This document shows, one piece after another, positions 1 through 24,278 of a stretch of DNA of 64,000 nt. Positions within the stretch are counted from its first letter, which is position 1; every line of letters starts with the position of its first letter. The stretch lies in contig CM056588.1 of NCBI GenBank assembly GCA_029721435.1, positions 40,813,430 through 40,877,429 of the forward strand, given 5' to 3'. Made by a program: the position numbers and the translations under genes. The DNA is from Gymnothorax reevesii. Taxonomy: Eukaryota > Chordata > Actinopteri > Anguilliformes > Muraenidae. The notes under the pieces are model-generated. The model was not told the DNA's origin, made no database searches, and was given only the letters and a program-made list of their open reading frames with translations.

Positions 1-3
1 TAC

Positions 4-130
4 ATTGGGTGCATTTCCCAAAATCGTAGTTGCTAACTGAGTTACCAAATTGCATAGTTCGTCAATTCACAGTCAGATGTTCCAACTATGTAGGTGAGTT
101 AGCATTCATGCTTGTGGGAAATGCACCCCG
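4..130. mobile_element. Short palindromic MITE, copy 1
   Basis: The two ends are near-perfect inverted repeats (GGGTGCATTTCCCAAAA at the left, GGGAAATGCACCC at the right), with GTAGTTGCTAACT-type internal arms. A second member with the same ends lies at 59222-59341. It has no coding capacity. Superfamily is unassigned because no clear target duplication is visible. Confidence 0.6.
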
Positions 131-893
131 GGATGGTATATCTCTGGGAGCAGGAATGGTGACTACTGATCAGGAGGAAACCCCTGTCCACACTGAGCAC
201 GGCCCACTTAATCAAAGAATACTGAAGGGCACATCACCAGTATTGTTTTGGCATGGTAATTACCCAATTCTTGTTTTTTTCTCTCTGAAAATCATGAACT
301 AATTTTGTGCAATTCTTTCCACATATTTAGCTGCAAAATATCAATCAGTTTGGGGACTGTGAATAGAATCCTTATCTTTTTCGGTCACCCCTATACTCCT
401 CAATTTCTCCCCACTGTGGATTTCTCAGTCTTGTTGTAAGCCACTGTTTCTGACCTCACTGTGGATTATGAGTCTTGCTCTCACAGATGGGAATCAGTGG
501 AAGACCCTCAACAGGTGGACTAATGGGCACGTCATTAACCAGCTAGAACAATTTCGGTGTCGTTTTGCTGGCAGGGCTATAGCTAGGAATGGTGCGCCCC
601 CTGTTTTTTAGATAAAATGCAGTCCATCTCCAGCTGTGAGCCCCGAGAATAGTGACCTCCTTTCCCCTGCTCTATGGCCCAACCTGCTGAGATTCCTCTC
701 ATTTTTGATGCTTGAACAATATTCTCATCAATTTACCACCTTTGTTCATACTTAAACTATGCACAATATACTATGTGTTCTGAGGCTTTGAGAGATTGGA
801 ATAGACTAATCCACTACTTAACTGTAGTGTGGCTGAGCCTTCCTGGCTGCTGTGTCCTTTCTCAAAGCAGGTTTAACTGCTCTGTTCTTTCAG

Positions 894-3690
894 GAGCCAC
901 CACTGCCATACCAACTACCACCATGCAAACTACCGCCATGCCAACTACCGCCATGCAAACTACTGGCATGCTAACAACCACCATGCACACTACCGCCATG
1001 CCAACCTCTGGTATGGCCAATGTAACCACAGGTTTCACTGCAGGCAGCATTCCCACTACAACCCAGTCCCAGGAGGGCACGGCTGATCCAGGTAGATCAT
1101 GGGCGTAATGTCGGGGCGCATTATCTAGCTTCTGAGACAGAAGTGCTTTGCTGCATTTGTTGCGCTTGAGTGCTGTTCTTTGGCAAGGTGGTGAAACTTA
1201 GAACTAAAATCAGCGAGCAGAGTTTGGGTTTTTTAAAAATCTCCAATCCCACTTGAATTTGGAATACTCAGTCAGAAAATTATGTACAGGTATTGTACGC
1301 GACTCAGGCTGTCGCCTCAGGAGAGCACAGATAGTTAATGGTTTTCTTATGAAACGCTCCTGTTGGCTGCCGGTTATTTTACTCATAGTTTCAAACCTCA
1401 CGAGCACAGAATGAGGGCGGCGGAAAGCCGAACATTGGCCTGCGTAGAATATAAGTGAGGTGGCCTGTGTGAAGCGCTTGAGCAAAAACTATGCTGACCC
1501 AAACTGGCAGTATCCCTCCCATATCCCTGAGCAGCACACTCATGCACTGCTTTCATGAGGCTGCTGGCCACAGTCTGCACTGGTACAGTAGGTTTGGTCC
1601 GATACTGCGATTATTACTGTGCATCGCAAGAGGTGCCTTTACTAAGAGAGCCAACCCTGCGGCCCAGAGACAGGACTTTCTGACCGCTGGATGCTCTGGG
1701 CCCCAGATCTTTACTACGCTGATCATTGGAGTCTCCCATCAGGCCAGTACCCACCTTGGGTCTCAGTATTGGCGGACAATTGGCTACGCATTTCTCAGGG
1801 TGGATTGGGGGTTGTCCTGAGTTACCTGCATTTTTCATCCAATCACATTTCACTTTTAATTAATTTTTAAACTCCGAGCTTATCTCTGCTTCATGCTCAT
1901 CTGCCTGGTCAACATGTTCCTGAGAACTGCACCACCCTAAATCTCTCCCCATAAAATCAAAGTCCGGGCCTTTAAATCAGGAAATGAAATCGATAAATCG
2001 CTTGCATCCTCTTGTAGATTGTTGTTGATGCCTGACCATTCCTTTGTCATTGCTGATTTGTGGAATTAAAAGATTCAGAAAACCTGGGTATTTCATGGTG
2101 CATGATCACTGAGCGTTAACTAGATGACTGCACTGAGCAAAACCAAGAACAGCTCTCCTCACTTAGGGCCATGTTTAAGATTAGAGTGTGTCCCAGTTTT
2201 GCTCATTGCATTTGTCTTGCTAACTTGCTAATCCTGCGTTATGAAACGAGGCCCTGCTTTAAAATCTCTCTGCCTGCTGTCTGGAGTAGACCCTGAGCCC
2301 CCTCAGATGACAGGGGGGTATAGCGAGACGGACATGGCAGCCCTGGGTGCCAGCCTGGCAACCCTGTTGGTGCTGTGTTTGGCCATCATCACTGTGCTGC
2401 TCGTCCGGATAAAGAGGGGTGACGTGGCCTGGAAGAAGCTCGCCGAGGCCAGTCTCTTCCGCAGCACGGTGAGCCCCGGAGCACGTCCTCATGCTCAATA
2501 GACTCAATATTTACATTCTTGTATTTTTTTTAGATTTTAATTACAATGTAAGAAAAAGAAATGTAATCATGTCTGCATAAAACTCATGACTTGAAACTGG
2601 CGTGCTAGGAGAGCCTTGTTTGAGCTGACTGATTTCATTAATTTAAGGAGCTGTGTCATGGTTTGACTCCATGTCAAATTTTCTATTTGCCACAAACTAA
2701 TTAGATGGAGATTGCTGCTATATTAATGACAGTTTTAAAATGAAGCATCTCATTTTCAAACTTCCGGACTTAAGCGTGATTTTACACTTCACTTTCTGCT
2801 GAAAAAAGTTTTCAAATCTACAGATGGCTGAAAAGTATTTTAGATACAAGTAAAAGCTAGATATAATTTGAGCATCTTCCAGTCATCCGGCCCTGGCCAA
2901 AGGATGTTAACCTGTCTTTCTTTCCCCTGGACTTGCGTACCTGTGATTTATCGGTTCTGGATCTCTCTGTCTGTGTCTGTAATGGTTCTCTGTGGCTGTA
3001 TAAGTAAATGTTTTCCCATAGCTCTGTAAGGGTTCTCCCCAACAGCATCTGAAATGATTCACTCCTCTCTGTGTTTTTAATGGTTCCTGTACATTTGTGC
3101 GTCCTGAGTTCCCTTGGCTGAGTATGAAATACTTCTCCCTTCATTTTCTCTGTTGCATTCAGCTTTTCCGAGGCTCTGGCGGGACGAAGGAAGGGGTGCA
3201 GTACACCAACAGCGGATTCCAGAATGACGGGGACACAGGCAGCGTCTCCTCTGACCTCACCAAAAAAGCAAGCCTGACGCTGGACGTGAGGGGGATTGAA
3301 GCAGGGGCCAGGGACACATCGGTGACCCAGGCCTCGCTGACGGCCGCCGCCCTGCAACGGTCCATCCAGCCCGACAGTAGCAGCCTGGCCGACTCCGATA
3401 AGGCTGACAGCGAGAAGGAGGTCAAACCCATCCTCACGAAGGAGCGGAGGAATGAGGAGGGCTACAAATCCGTTTGGTTCAAGGAGGACATCGACCCCAA
3501 CGCCAAAGAGGAGGTGCTCATCATCCCGGAAAGTGGGGAGCGTGAAGCCGACGAAGATGACGATGAAGAGGAAGCGGACTCCATGGACGGCGAGGATGTC
3601 TCGCCCCCAGACACGCCGTCTGGGGCTCAGCATTTCGATATCGGCGGAACTGTGGACTCCTCTGAGGAAGGAGACAACTCGGACCTGTAA
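894..3690 (+). CDS. cdhr5: cdhr5, cadherin-related family member 5 (3' end only)
   Basis: Three coding exons are joined: 894-1091, 2287-2468 and 3163-3690 (TAA 3688-3690). Phases agree (1 into 1, then 0) and all sites are GT-AG. Exon one is a mucin-like stretch of about seven 5-residue units (T-T-x-M-x) rich in potential O-glycosylation sites. Exon two carries one membrane segment (ALGASLATLLVLCLAIITVL) followed by basic IKRGDVAWKK. Exon three is an acidic cytoplasmic tail containing ILTKERRNEEGYKSVWF, which closely resembles the human CDHR5 tail ILTKERRPEGGYKAVWF as I remember it. The protein ends NSDL, which fits a class I PDZ-binding motif (S-x-L). The family (mu-protocadherin) pairs with CDHR2 in intermicrovillar adhesion of brush-border cells and binds harmonin, ANKS4B and MYO7B. 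The cadherin repeats and signal peptide must lie upstream of the window. The gene is convergent with ctsd. Confidence 0.88.
1092..2286 (+). other. cdhr5 intron, no further feature
   Basis: This intron lies between the mucin-like exon and the membrane-segment exon. Short open frames at 1398-1853 on both strands show no recognisable domain and no splice context. I see no mobile element with defined ends. Confidence 0.5.
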
Positions 3691-3774
3691 GGGAAGGGTT
3701 CCAACTCGGCCAGTGACGAGTATGTCATGGGGTAAATCGCTGCAGCCCTGTTTTCTGAGTCTATGCTCATCTTT

Positions 3775-3995
3775 ACGATCTCCGCCCCTGTGTGCATCAT
3801 TACACACTCGGCCCCATGCATATCTTTACACTCCAAGTTCCTGTATGCATTTTTACATCTTTACACACTGACTTGTGTGTATCTGTACATATTTACACTC
3901 TGAGCCCCATGTGCATAATTACATCTGTACACTTTGAGCTCCTTTGTGCATCTCTTTACCCTCTGATACTCCAAGCTCCTGTGCACATCTTTGAA
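3775..3995 (+). repeat. Degenerate tandem repeat in the cdhr5 3' UTR
   Basis: About five imperfect copies of a ~45-base unit follow the stop codon. Each holds variants of CTGTGTGCATC, TTTACAC and ACTCNNAGCNCC. It lies in the predicted 3' untranslated region, before the polyadenylation signals. Confidence 0.5.
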
Positions 3996-4458
3996 TCGGT
4001 TTACCGTTTTCACCTTCTAAAGAAACACCTTGATGCATATCCAGTCTGGCACTGCAGGGCATAAAGAGTGATGGCCAGATTGTGACAGAATGTCGACCTT
4101 TGCTCCTTATCATGCATTTTTGAATCATACTTCCCGTTCATTACCATCAGTCATGTCTAATTTGTAACTTATTTATCTTTTTTTACTTCTGTCAATGACT
4201 GCAATATCATCTAGAAGACAACTGCAAGTCATTCCAAACGAAAAGATTTCAAACACAAGTATGGTATGCAGGAAATTATTTACAAAAAAAAAAAACAAAA
4301 AACAATCAAGTTTGCACATATTTTGCAAAATCCTTGCACTTAAAATTGCTGAATGGAAAATGTGTACTCATTGGTACTTGAAAGACAGGGACTGTCTAAA
4401 AAAATTGTATATATTAAAAGTTTGATTTGAGAAAATGTCCAAAGACCATTATGTTCAG

Positions 4459-4464
4459 AATAAA
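4459..4464 (+). promoter_or_regulatory. Candidate cdhr5 polyadenylation signal (AATAAA)
   Basis: AATAAA lies about 770 bases after the cdhr5 stop codon in A/T-rich sequence. A second AATAAA is at 4964-4969. Sequence alone does not show which is used. Confidence 0.4.
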
Positions 4465-5502
4465 TTTTTTGTTCTAACTTACTGCGTATTCATTGTAAAA
4501 CAAAGGAGAGAGTAATACCCCATATTCCCCATTAACTCATTGCGTTCCTTACAGATCATCAGCTATAAAAAGTGAGAGACCGATGCAAACTGGTAGACCT
4601 TTGATCACAGCTCAGGCACAATCACCATAAATGTGGAACATTAATACTTTTGTAATATGAATAGTTAATATTAACTTGGTAGGGTCCAGAAATGTTTGGA
4701 TACAGTGGTGATTTAAATCTGGACAAAATGGTGAAAATAAAATTAAGAAATGCAATTAATAGAGAGGATGTTGGAGCACTTCACATTACACAATATCAAA
4801 TGTCTCAAAAGACATTTTTGAAGTTTTCAGCACAGAAACACTCATCTGTTTCTAAAACAATCCAGAATGGGGCGTTCTCTGGTCTCAAACCAGCCATTTA
4901 GGGACATTGAAAGCACTTCAAGAAAACTTATGCTAAATAATTGTGCTTCGGCTGTCGTTCTTAAATAAATGCGTGCACACTATATACAGAGGTCTGTGGA
5001 CAGATTTTTATAGCGCATTACATTTTTGTCATGCTCCAAAATAATTTTGACATGGGGGACTTAAGTCTTTGTTCCATTAAACATTAGGGTGTGCAAGATC
5101 TCTGATTCAAGCAGCAGTCTTGGCGTTATGCTCGCTAGTGAAAGTAATTCCTAAATCTTGAAACTGCAACCTTGCTGGGAGTTACACACTTCTGTCTCTC
5201 CGTTTCAAAAAAAAAAAGAAAGTTATCAAATATCTCCTTTGAGATAACCGTATGTGTGCATGGCGAAAAAAAATACACAGGAACTGCATAAACACGATGC
5301 AATCAACTGCAGACAAATGTCTTAAAAAAATAAAATGGTAATAATTAAGCTCACCCAGTGCCTGGTTGAAACAAAGCTGTTCTGGGGCAAAACAGTTACT
5401 ACCAGAAAACAGTTGTTTGATGTACCTAATAAAGAGGACAAGCCTCTCAATCCAATCCAATAATGTGAACACACAACACAAATGGAGACCTGGTAAAACA
5501 GC

Positions 5503-5508
5503 TTTATT
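5503..5508 (-). promoter_or_regulatory. Candidate ctsd polyadenylation signal
   Basis: The plus-strand TTTATT reads AATAAA on the minus strand, about 455 bases after the ctsd stop codon. It would give a compact 3' UTR. With the cdhr5 signals at 4459 and 4964, it places the two convergent 3' ends about 0.5-1 kb apart. Confidence 0.5.
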
Positions 5509-5963
5509 TTGTTACCATCTCAGCTTACATTTTGTAAATGACAGTGTCCAAGGGGGGAGGAAAATTATTTATATACATACTAAATAACAGGCAGTTGATT
5601 AGACACGTCGGTACCCATTGAAACAATCAAAATTAAAAAGGCAAAATGACACAAATCCCTAAAACCAGATAGAAATCTTAATCTGGATAAAATAATTAAA
5701 ATCACCAGCCAGTTAGAGTTCAGTTACTCTTTACACAATCCTTCTCCCACATCGATCACGTCGCTTTTAAAAAAATTTTTACTGTTATTGAAGCAGTGCA
5801 TTTTAAACTCCACACAAAGCGCATTGCTACTCTGTTTAAGTTGGAGGCAACAGAAATCTCACCTGTGTAGACTCCTCAGTAGTATTCCTAACCCCCACCC
5901 CACCCCACCCCCCTCCCCCTTTCCTCCTGAGTCGCGATTGTCATGGTGACACCATAACCACGC

Positions 5964-18813
<12,850 letters not shown>

Positions 18814-18962
18814 TTTACCCTGGTAGTCAACACTAACTACCAGTACAAAAAGCTTTTGCAGATGTATCCCAGACGTTACTGTGCACTAAACAATGACCTA
18901 GCAGAAACACGACCGATAAGTAGCCCAGGCGCTTAAGTCAGGTGATGTTGTTGTAAGTCAAG

Positions 18963-18970
18963 TCATGTGA
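18963..18970 (+). promoter_or_regulatory. TCATGTGA E-box (MITF/TFEB, CLEAR-like) upstream of ctsd
   Basis: TCATGTGA lies about 150 bases upstream of the ctsd ATG, preceded by a related AGTCAGGTGATG at 18936-18947. MITF/TFE factors bind TCATGTGA and GTCACGTGAC to drive lysosomal genes (CLEAR network), and cathepsin D is a known target. The motif is short and palindromic, so the assignment rests on its position. Confidence 0.45.
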
Positions 18971-19217
18971 TGATGACAACAGTGGGCGTGATTCCTGGAT
19001 CTGAAAGAGTTCCGGTAGAGATTATACTGGTGTTTTAAAATGAGTTCTGTAAGTTGGATGCACGTTCTTATCCGTCCTTCAACTGCTGAATTTCATGCGC
19101 TTCGTGTAATGGCTGAAGCACTAATAGTGGGATTTCATAATGAAGTGAATGACTGCGGCTCTGATCCCATACAGCGGAATTCGAATCAAACACACGTTTT
19201 CGTCTCTCTATGGCTTT

Positions 19218-19498
19218 AGGGCAGAGGTGGGCAACGAGGGCAGCTGGTTTTCACACTGACTTCTGGTCGTAGTTGATAATCTAATTTAGCCAAACTCTTC
19301 TGAAATCTGATATTACATGCGCATTTCTTTAAATTATCATGAATGGCCAACGAAGACTGCTCCCATCTCCCCACATATTTTTTTCATTGTTCTAATCTTT
19401 ACACAAATCTAATTTGTGTATGCAACCAACAAACTCAATTAGTCAGAAATAAAAACCTGCATACATACCGGCCTTCCAGGACCAGAATTGCCCACCCC
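19218..19498. mobile_element. Short inverted-repeat element 5' of ctsd
   Basis: The left end GGTGGGCAACGAGGGC and right end GACCAGAATTGCCCACCCC are inverted repeats around GGTGGGCAA. The ~280-base body is A/T-rich and non-coding. MITE-like; superfamily not assigned. Confidence 0.45.
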
Positions 19499-19499
19499 A

Positions 19500-21469
19500 G
19501 CTGTAGGGTGTAACTTTCATAATATGTCCGTTATTACTTTGAATTTTGCAATTACATTAACATCAAGGTGTCCATGAAATCATTTCAAGCATGAAACACT
19601 TTTAATCATCTAAAACATTTGATTGCAATAGCATCATTCTCAGGAATGACTACAGCTGTTGAGTAAAATATCCAACTTTGGACCAAACTTTGAATAATCT
19701 GCCTCAGCATGCCTGGATGATGATTTCAACGGGGATTAACTGCTTGGAAGTGCAAATTGATCACAGAGGCTGGTTGATTGCGTGATCATATCAAATGGCG
19801 GCAGACTGTCACACTGACGCGACAATGGTTAAGTTAATCACTCAGCCTCAGTATGCTTGAATTTGACTTATTGGAGACGTGGAAGTTCCAAGATTGATAG
19901 CCCATCTGAGAAGGGGCAGATGTGTCAAGGGGTGAAAATGAAGTGCCTCACGGGTAGATTATATCCTGGGAAAGGTTGTTGATTCTGGTGACTGCTGGCT
20001 GACACTGCATTAGTTTCCTTTCCTTGCTTTTATCCAGTGCATCTTATTGTGATTTTTTTTTTTCTTTTTTGGCTGACAAATTGTGACTGTCCTAAACTTT
20101 GAACCTACAAACTGCCTGATGGTGAAAAACCCTATAACACAATGAGATTTGTGCTGCCGCCGGGCCCTTTTGCAAGACCCTTAACCCCACATTGTAGCAG
20201 CGGGGATAGGCCCCTCCACAGCCTATTTAAACTAAAGTAATTAAGTGGCTTTGGATAAAGGCATCAGTATATTAACAGAACTATTATGAAAGAACAACTT
20301 GACACTGAATGTATAACACCCAATGTTAGAGTAAAATGGGAATTAGCTACCAATTTGTTGCTCCAAGACTGTACGCCTGATTCTCATGTGAGGGCAATGC
20401 ACTGCCACTATATGCATGATCAAATTAAAACACAAACTTTGTTGCTTTAGCAAATATCCATTAGTACAAATGGGTTGTACACACAAGGCACATTGTGTAA
20501 ATCACCCTGGATTACAGTATCTGCTAAACGTAACTGTTAAATTCGGGACATTTCATCAACACTGAATTGCGTCTAGTCATTTGAAATATTCCTATTTTAA
20601 ATTGATGAGTAAGATTTTTATTCATACTCAGGGGAACATAAACTTGCTTATTCAGCAAGAGTTTTGATCACAAGAACAGAAATTTCTCAAGGCTTCAAGG
20701 GGGAAATGGCAGCCAAACGCAGTGTCACCAACTATGCAGAAGAAAGTGCTAAATCACAGTTTGCATGTGTCATTGATGGGTCAGGGATTATTTTTAATTC
20801 TGAAAACCAGCTGCGTTTACATTTATTCAGTAAATACATACCATAGGCTAAATTGGTGCAAAATCTGTCAGAACTTAATGAATCCAGCAGTGCTGTTATT
20901 GTGAATGTAACAGGATGTGGACTGGAAGTGGTTTATTTGTCCATACTTGTGGGTAAGTGCTGGGTTAGGAACACTGGGTACTTCCTCTTTTTACTTCTGA
21001 CTAGATATTTGACACTGCTCCTCACATTCACTGAAAAACTCAGTGATGACGCCATACAATAATTTTGAGTACTATTCAAGTACCTTGCAAAGGACTTTCC
21101 AAGCAGAGCCATTCACCAATCGACTACCATGTAAAGATCATTAGTACTTGTAGCGTGCGGATTCTGAGTGGGAGGATTTCAGAATCCCTGCAGTCGCCTG
21201 ATACACAACTGCCCTTAAAAAAAAAAATTCTTCAGATGATATGCAGCTATGCTGTTTGTCACACAGATTTGAGAACTTCAGTAGTTAGATCTTGTGACTC
21301 AGCAGGAAAGATGCAGAGTTATGGTGATACATCCAGCACTGCTCTATGACTCATACATCATGAGCGGCTAAATACGCACATTTTTTCCAGCTCTGGATTA
21401 AGCAGCACAAAAGGATACACAGAATTATCTGCGCAGCACAAACCGCAAACAGACTGGTATACAAAACAT
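19500..21469. other. Intergenic, no gene seen
   Basis: Open frames here (20664-21349) are short, lack splice context and resemble no known domain. A block at about 20150-20290 (GCCCTTTTGCAAGACCCTTAACCCC, then GGATAAAGGCATC) resembles the degenerate 3' body of fish SINEs, but its ends are not defined. Confidence 0.4.
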
Positions 21470-22510
21470 CAGTGGTTCTCAACGTCCTCCCTTAGAAACC
21501 GGTGTAAGCTGCTTTTTGTTCCAATCACAATTTCCAGCCCAGAATTTTTACAAGGAATTCATTTTTTTAAAATTGGACCATTAATGTTTATAGCGATAAT
21601 CTCCCCTTTTAATACGCATTTTGCCATAATATTAGCCAAGCGTGCTCTGACGGGCTCCATATTCATACTGTACCATGTTGCAAACTTTTTGCATTAAAAG
21701 GGGGAGAAAACTGCAACAGATGATATTAAAGAAACAATGCTTGTAATCAGTGAAAGCGTGGACACATTGTCTATAAAAAAATATATACTTGGTAGTTAAT
21801 GACAAATTCAAAGACAAAGCGTGAGCCAAACTTTGTGTAACATGAAAAAAAATCAGTCACGTTCACCAATGTCATTAAGACCCGAATGTTTCACCATCTT
21901 CAACTAGATTTAGTCAGTAAGCATGGCTTGCAGGATACCCCCCGCATGTATATCAGTACATTCATACTGAAACCATCAGACCTACAATAACAAAAATGTG
22001 TAAACACTACAAAAAACAAGTAGTCAGGCAGTACCACAGTCAACAGACCTTGCACCAAGAGAAAAAATTGTCAAAATCGGATGAGTAGGTTATAAGATCT
22101 AGGTCCGGACGCACAGACGCACACACACACACACGCACACAGACACACGCACGCACACACATGCACGCACGCACGCACGCACACACGGACGGACACCGCA
22201 AATCCAGTATACCCCCCTAAACTTCGTTGCGGGGGGTATAATAAACTTTGTTGCGGGGGGTATAACAATATGCAGCCTTTTTTGTAAATGTTCACAATAA
22301 AGCACAATTTTTATCCTAAATGCACTGCAGCTATAGCCATGTTGGACACTGTGGCTAATAAGGGTAGCTGTGATGCCATTAAACATGAAAATTAAAAACA
22401 TTACCTAATTAAAAACATGTAACAGCTGCTTAAAATAGTGATTTCAGTTGCAGTTAGATTGAAAACCAGCAAACGCAGGGGGCCCCCAGGACCTAAGTTG
22501 AGAAACACTG
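21470..22510. mobile_element. hAT-type non-autonomous element
   Basis: Ends are CAGTGGTTCTCAACG and GTTGAGAAACACTG, the classic hAT-type terminal repeat. Flanking octamers CAAAACAT and CAATAAAT match at 6 of 8 positions, as expected of an old target duplication. Inside are a CA/CG microsatellite and two direct GTTGCGGGGGGTATA blocks (about 22228-22263), probably from a further insertion. Confidence 0.6.
22113..22192. repeat. CA/CG/GACG microsatellite
   Basis: Mixed CA, CG and CAGA repeats end in GGACGGAC. Open frames across it on the minus strand are low-complexity artefacts. Confidence 0.75.
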
Positions 22511-24278
22511 CAATAAATCTCACAAATTTAATTGCTGGTCAAATTATTACAATTTTAATTCATGAGTGAAAATGCATATTTTGCATTATATCAATAATCC
22601 ACATTGTATCAATAATGCACATAGCAAGTTGCTTTTCCAGTAGCTTGATCTGATGTCTGGTGAACAAAGCCAGGGCCGTTGTTGAAGCTGCTTAACAACT
22701 TACCAACTACAGTGTACTCAGAGTATGTACTGTCCATTAAAATAGTTCCTAATCATTTAGGCATGGAATATGCACTTCAGTGTAGATACTGCGAGCACAG
22801 GATGCTCAGTGCTTTTGGGTAAAGTCACTTGGCAAAACCCAATGTTCACATTTTTTGTGTTCAATCCAAGGCAACCGAGTGGATGAGCCAAAGTGGGGGC
22901 AAGTCCTCAACAGAGCAATGCAATGTGGGTCAAGGGCCCAACTGCTGCACTGATCTTAATCTTAAACTCCAGGGTCCCCCAATTGGGGGACCCTGAGACT
23001 CACCGCAGCAAAATACCTACAACGCCGCGCAAATTAAGTAGCAACATAGTCATATTACACATCAAATGAAACAGGAGAGCCTCTGCTACAAGCACATACA
23101 AGTCATTTTTCCATACACCAAGCACAACTCAAACGCCAAGCATATTAATGTTCAAATATCAAAATCCGAGTAGCGTCAGAAAATCAACCCTCTCTCCACA
23201 TTTCCATGTCTCCCTCTCTGATACTTCATGCTACACAAACAGAGATATACTCTATTCATTTTGGGTATGTCATTTTCAAACAGAAACCTATAAAAGAGGC
23301 TGGGGCTTAAGAGGTTAAAATGGTTATTTTGGGGCATGCACCACGATACAATCAGTCGCAGTCAGGCAGCCAGGCCCCACTCCCCCTGAACCATGGAACG
23401 GCATCGTTCAGAGATTTTTTAATGCTGACATTCAGAGAAAATTATTCCAGCATGACTCCAGAATACTTCATGCATGTGTTAGCTGGAATTTATGTCACTT
23501 CAGGCACATCCAAAGATGACCTTTGTAAACCTTAAAGCAAAATGGTTCAGAAACATCTGGTTTCCCAGAATTCAACGGACCGGGCAATTCAACGCCATCT
23601 TTCTGCAACATGCTTTGATCTGCACACAGGTACCGGTCAACCAGTGTTGGCCGTATTCCCTTGTGCCTCTGCCCCTAACTCGCCACGTAAGGCAGTCAGA
23701 AAGTACTCGTGGCAAGATGCATGAAGGCAACATTTGGATGCTGTTTTTGCATTTCAGAGGAGAGGTTATGTCCTTCGTTGACCTATATTGCTGTCTGTTA
23801 AACAGAGCACAACTCACTATTTGGCTTCAGGCTCTATTCTTTGAAGCACTGAATTTGAGTGGTGTGAACTTGTGGTTGCAGTGGACACTGTCGGCTTCAA
23901 TTCAGACATATTAAGTCATAATCGCGTGCGTCATGTTTCAGCCATTTGGATATGGTGTGAAGGTCCTAACACTTAATGGCCTGTGCAGTATTTATCATGC
24001 ACTTATTGCGCCTTGCAGAACAGTTGAAAACAGCAGATGCATAGGCTAGCCTGTGTATGCATCTACACTCATAATTCATCCGTGTATTTTTTAACTTGGC
24101 AAATAAAAGTGAGACAGTTTTATAAAGACGGCTCCGTTTCCTGCCAGTGGAACATTCCAAAATGGAGAGACACTGAAGCCAGAGTAAAGATTCCAGGAAA
24201 GATACCCACAGTAGACTGACCCAAACAAAGAGTACTTTTGAAGAAGTGGACTCAGTTTGTCAGACAGACGTGGCCGCA
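22511..24278. other. Intergenic between the hAT element and the nt5c1-like gene
   Basis: No supported gene. This is the 3' side of the minus-strand nt5c1-like gene. Only a weak ATTAAA (minus strand, near 23418) was noticed as a possible polyadenylation signal. Open frames at 23492-23914 overlap on both strands without a recognisable domain. Confidence 0.4.

Noticed and set aside
773..893. Upstream part of the open frame leading into the mucin-like exon
   Set aside because: A clear acceptor (TTCTTTCAG|GA) at 893 and matching phase 1 show the exon begins at 894; the upstream Met frame is intron.
862..1080. Antisense Val/Met-rich frame opposite the cdhr5 mucin exon
   Set aside because: By-product of the 15-bp repeat; the sense frame has splice sites and homology.
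2857..3807. 316-codon minus-strand frame over the cdhr5 tail exon
   Set aside because: Longest frame in the window, but it is the shadow of the acidic GC-rich exon and shows no recognisable domain.
22071..22401. Cys/Val/Arg-rich minus-strand frames
   Set aside because: Translation of the CA/CG microsatellite.
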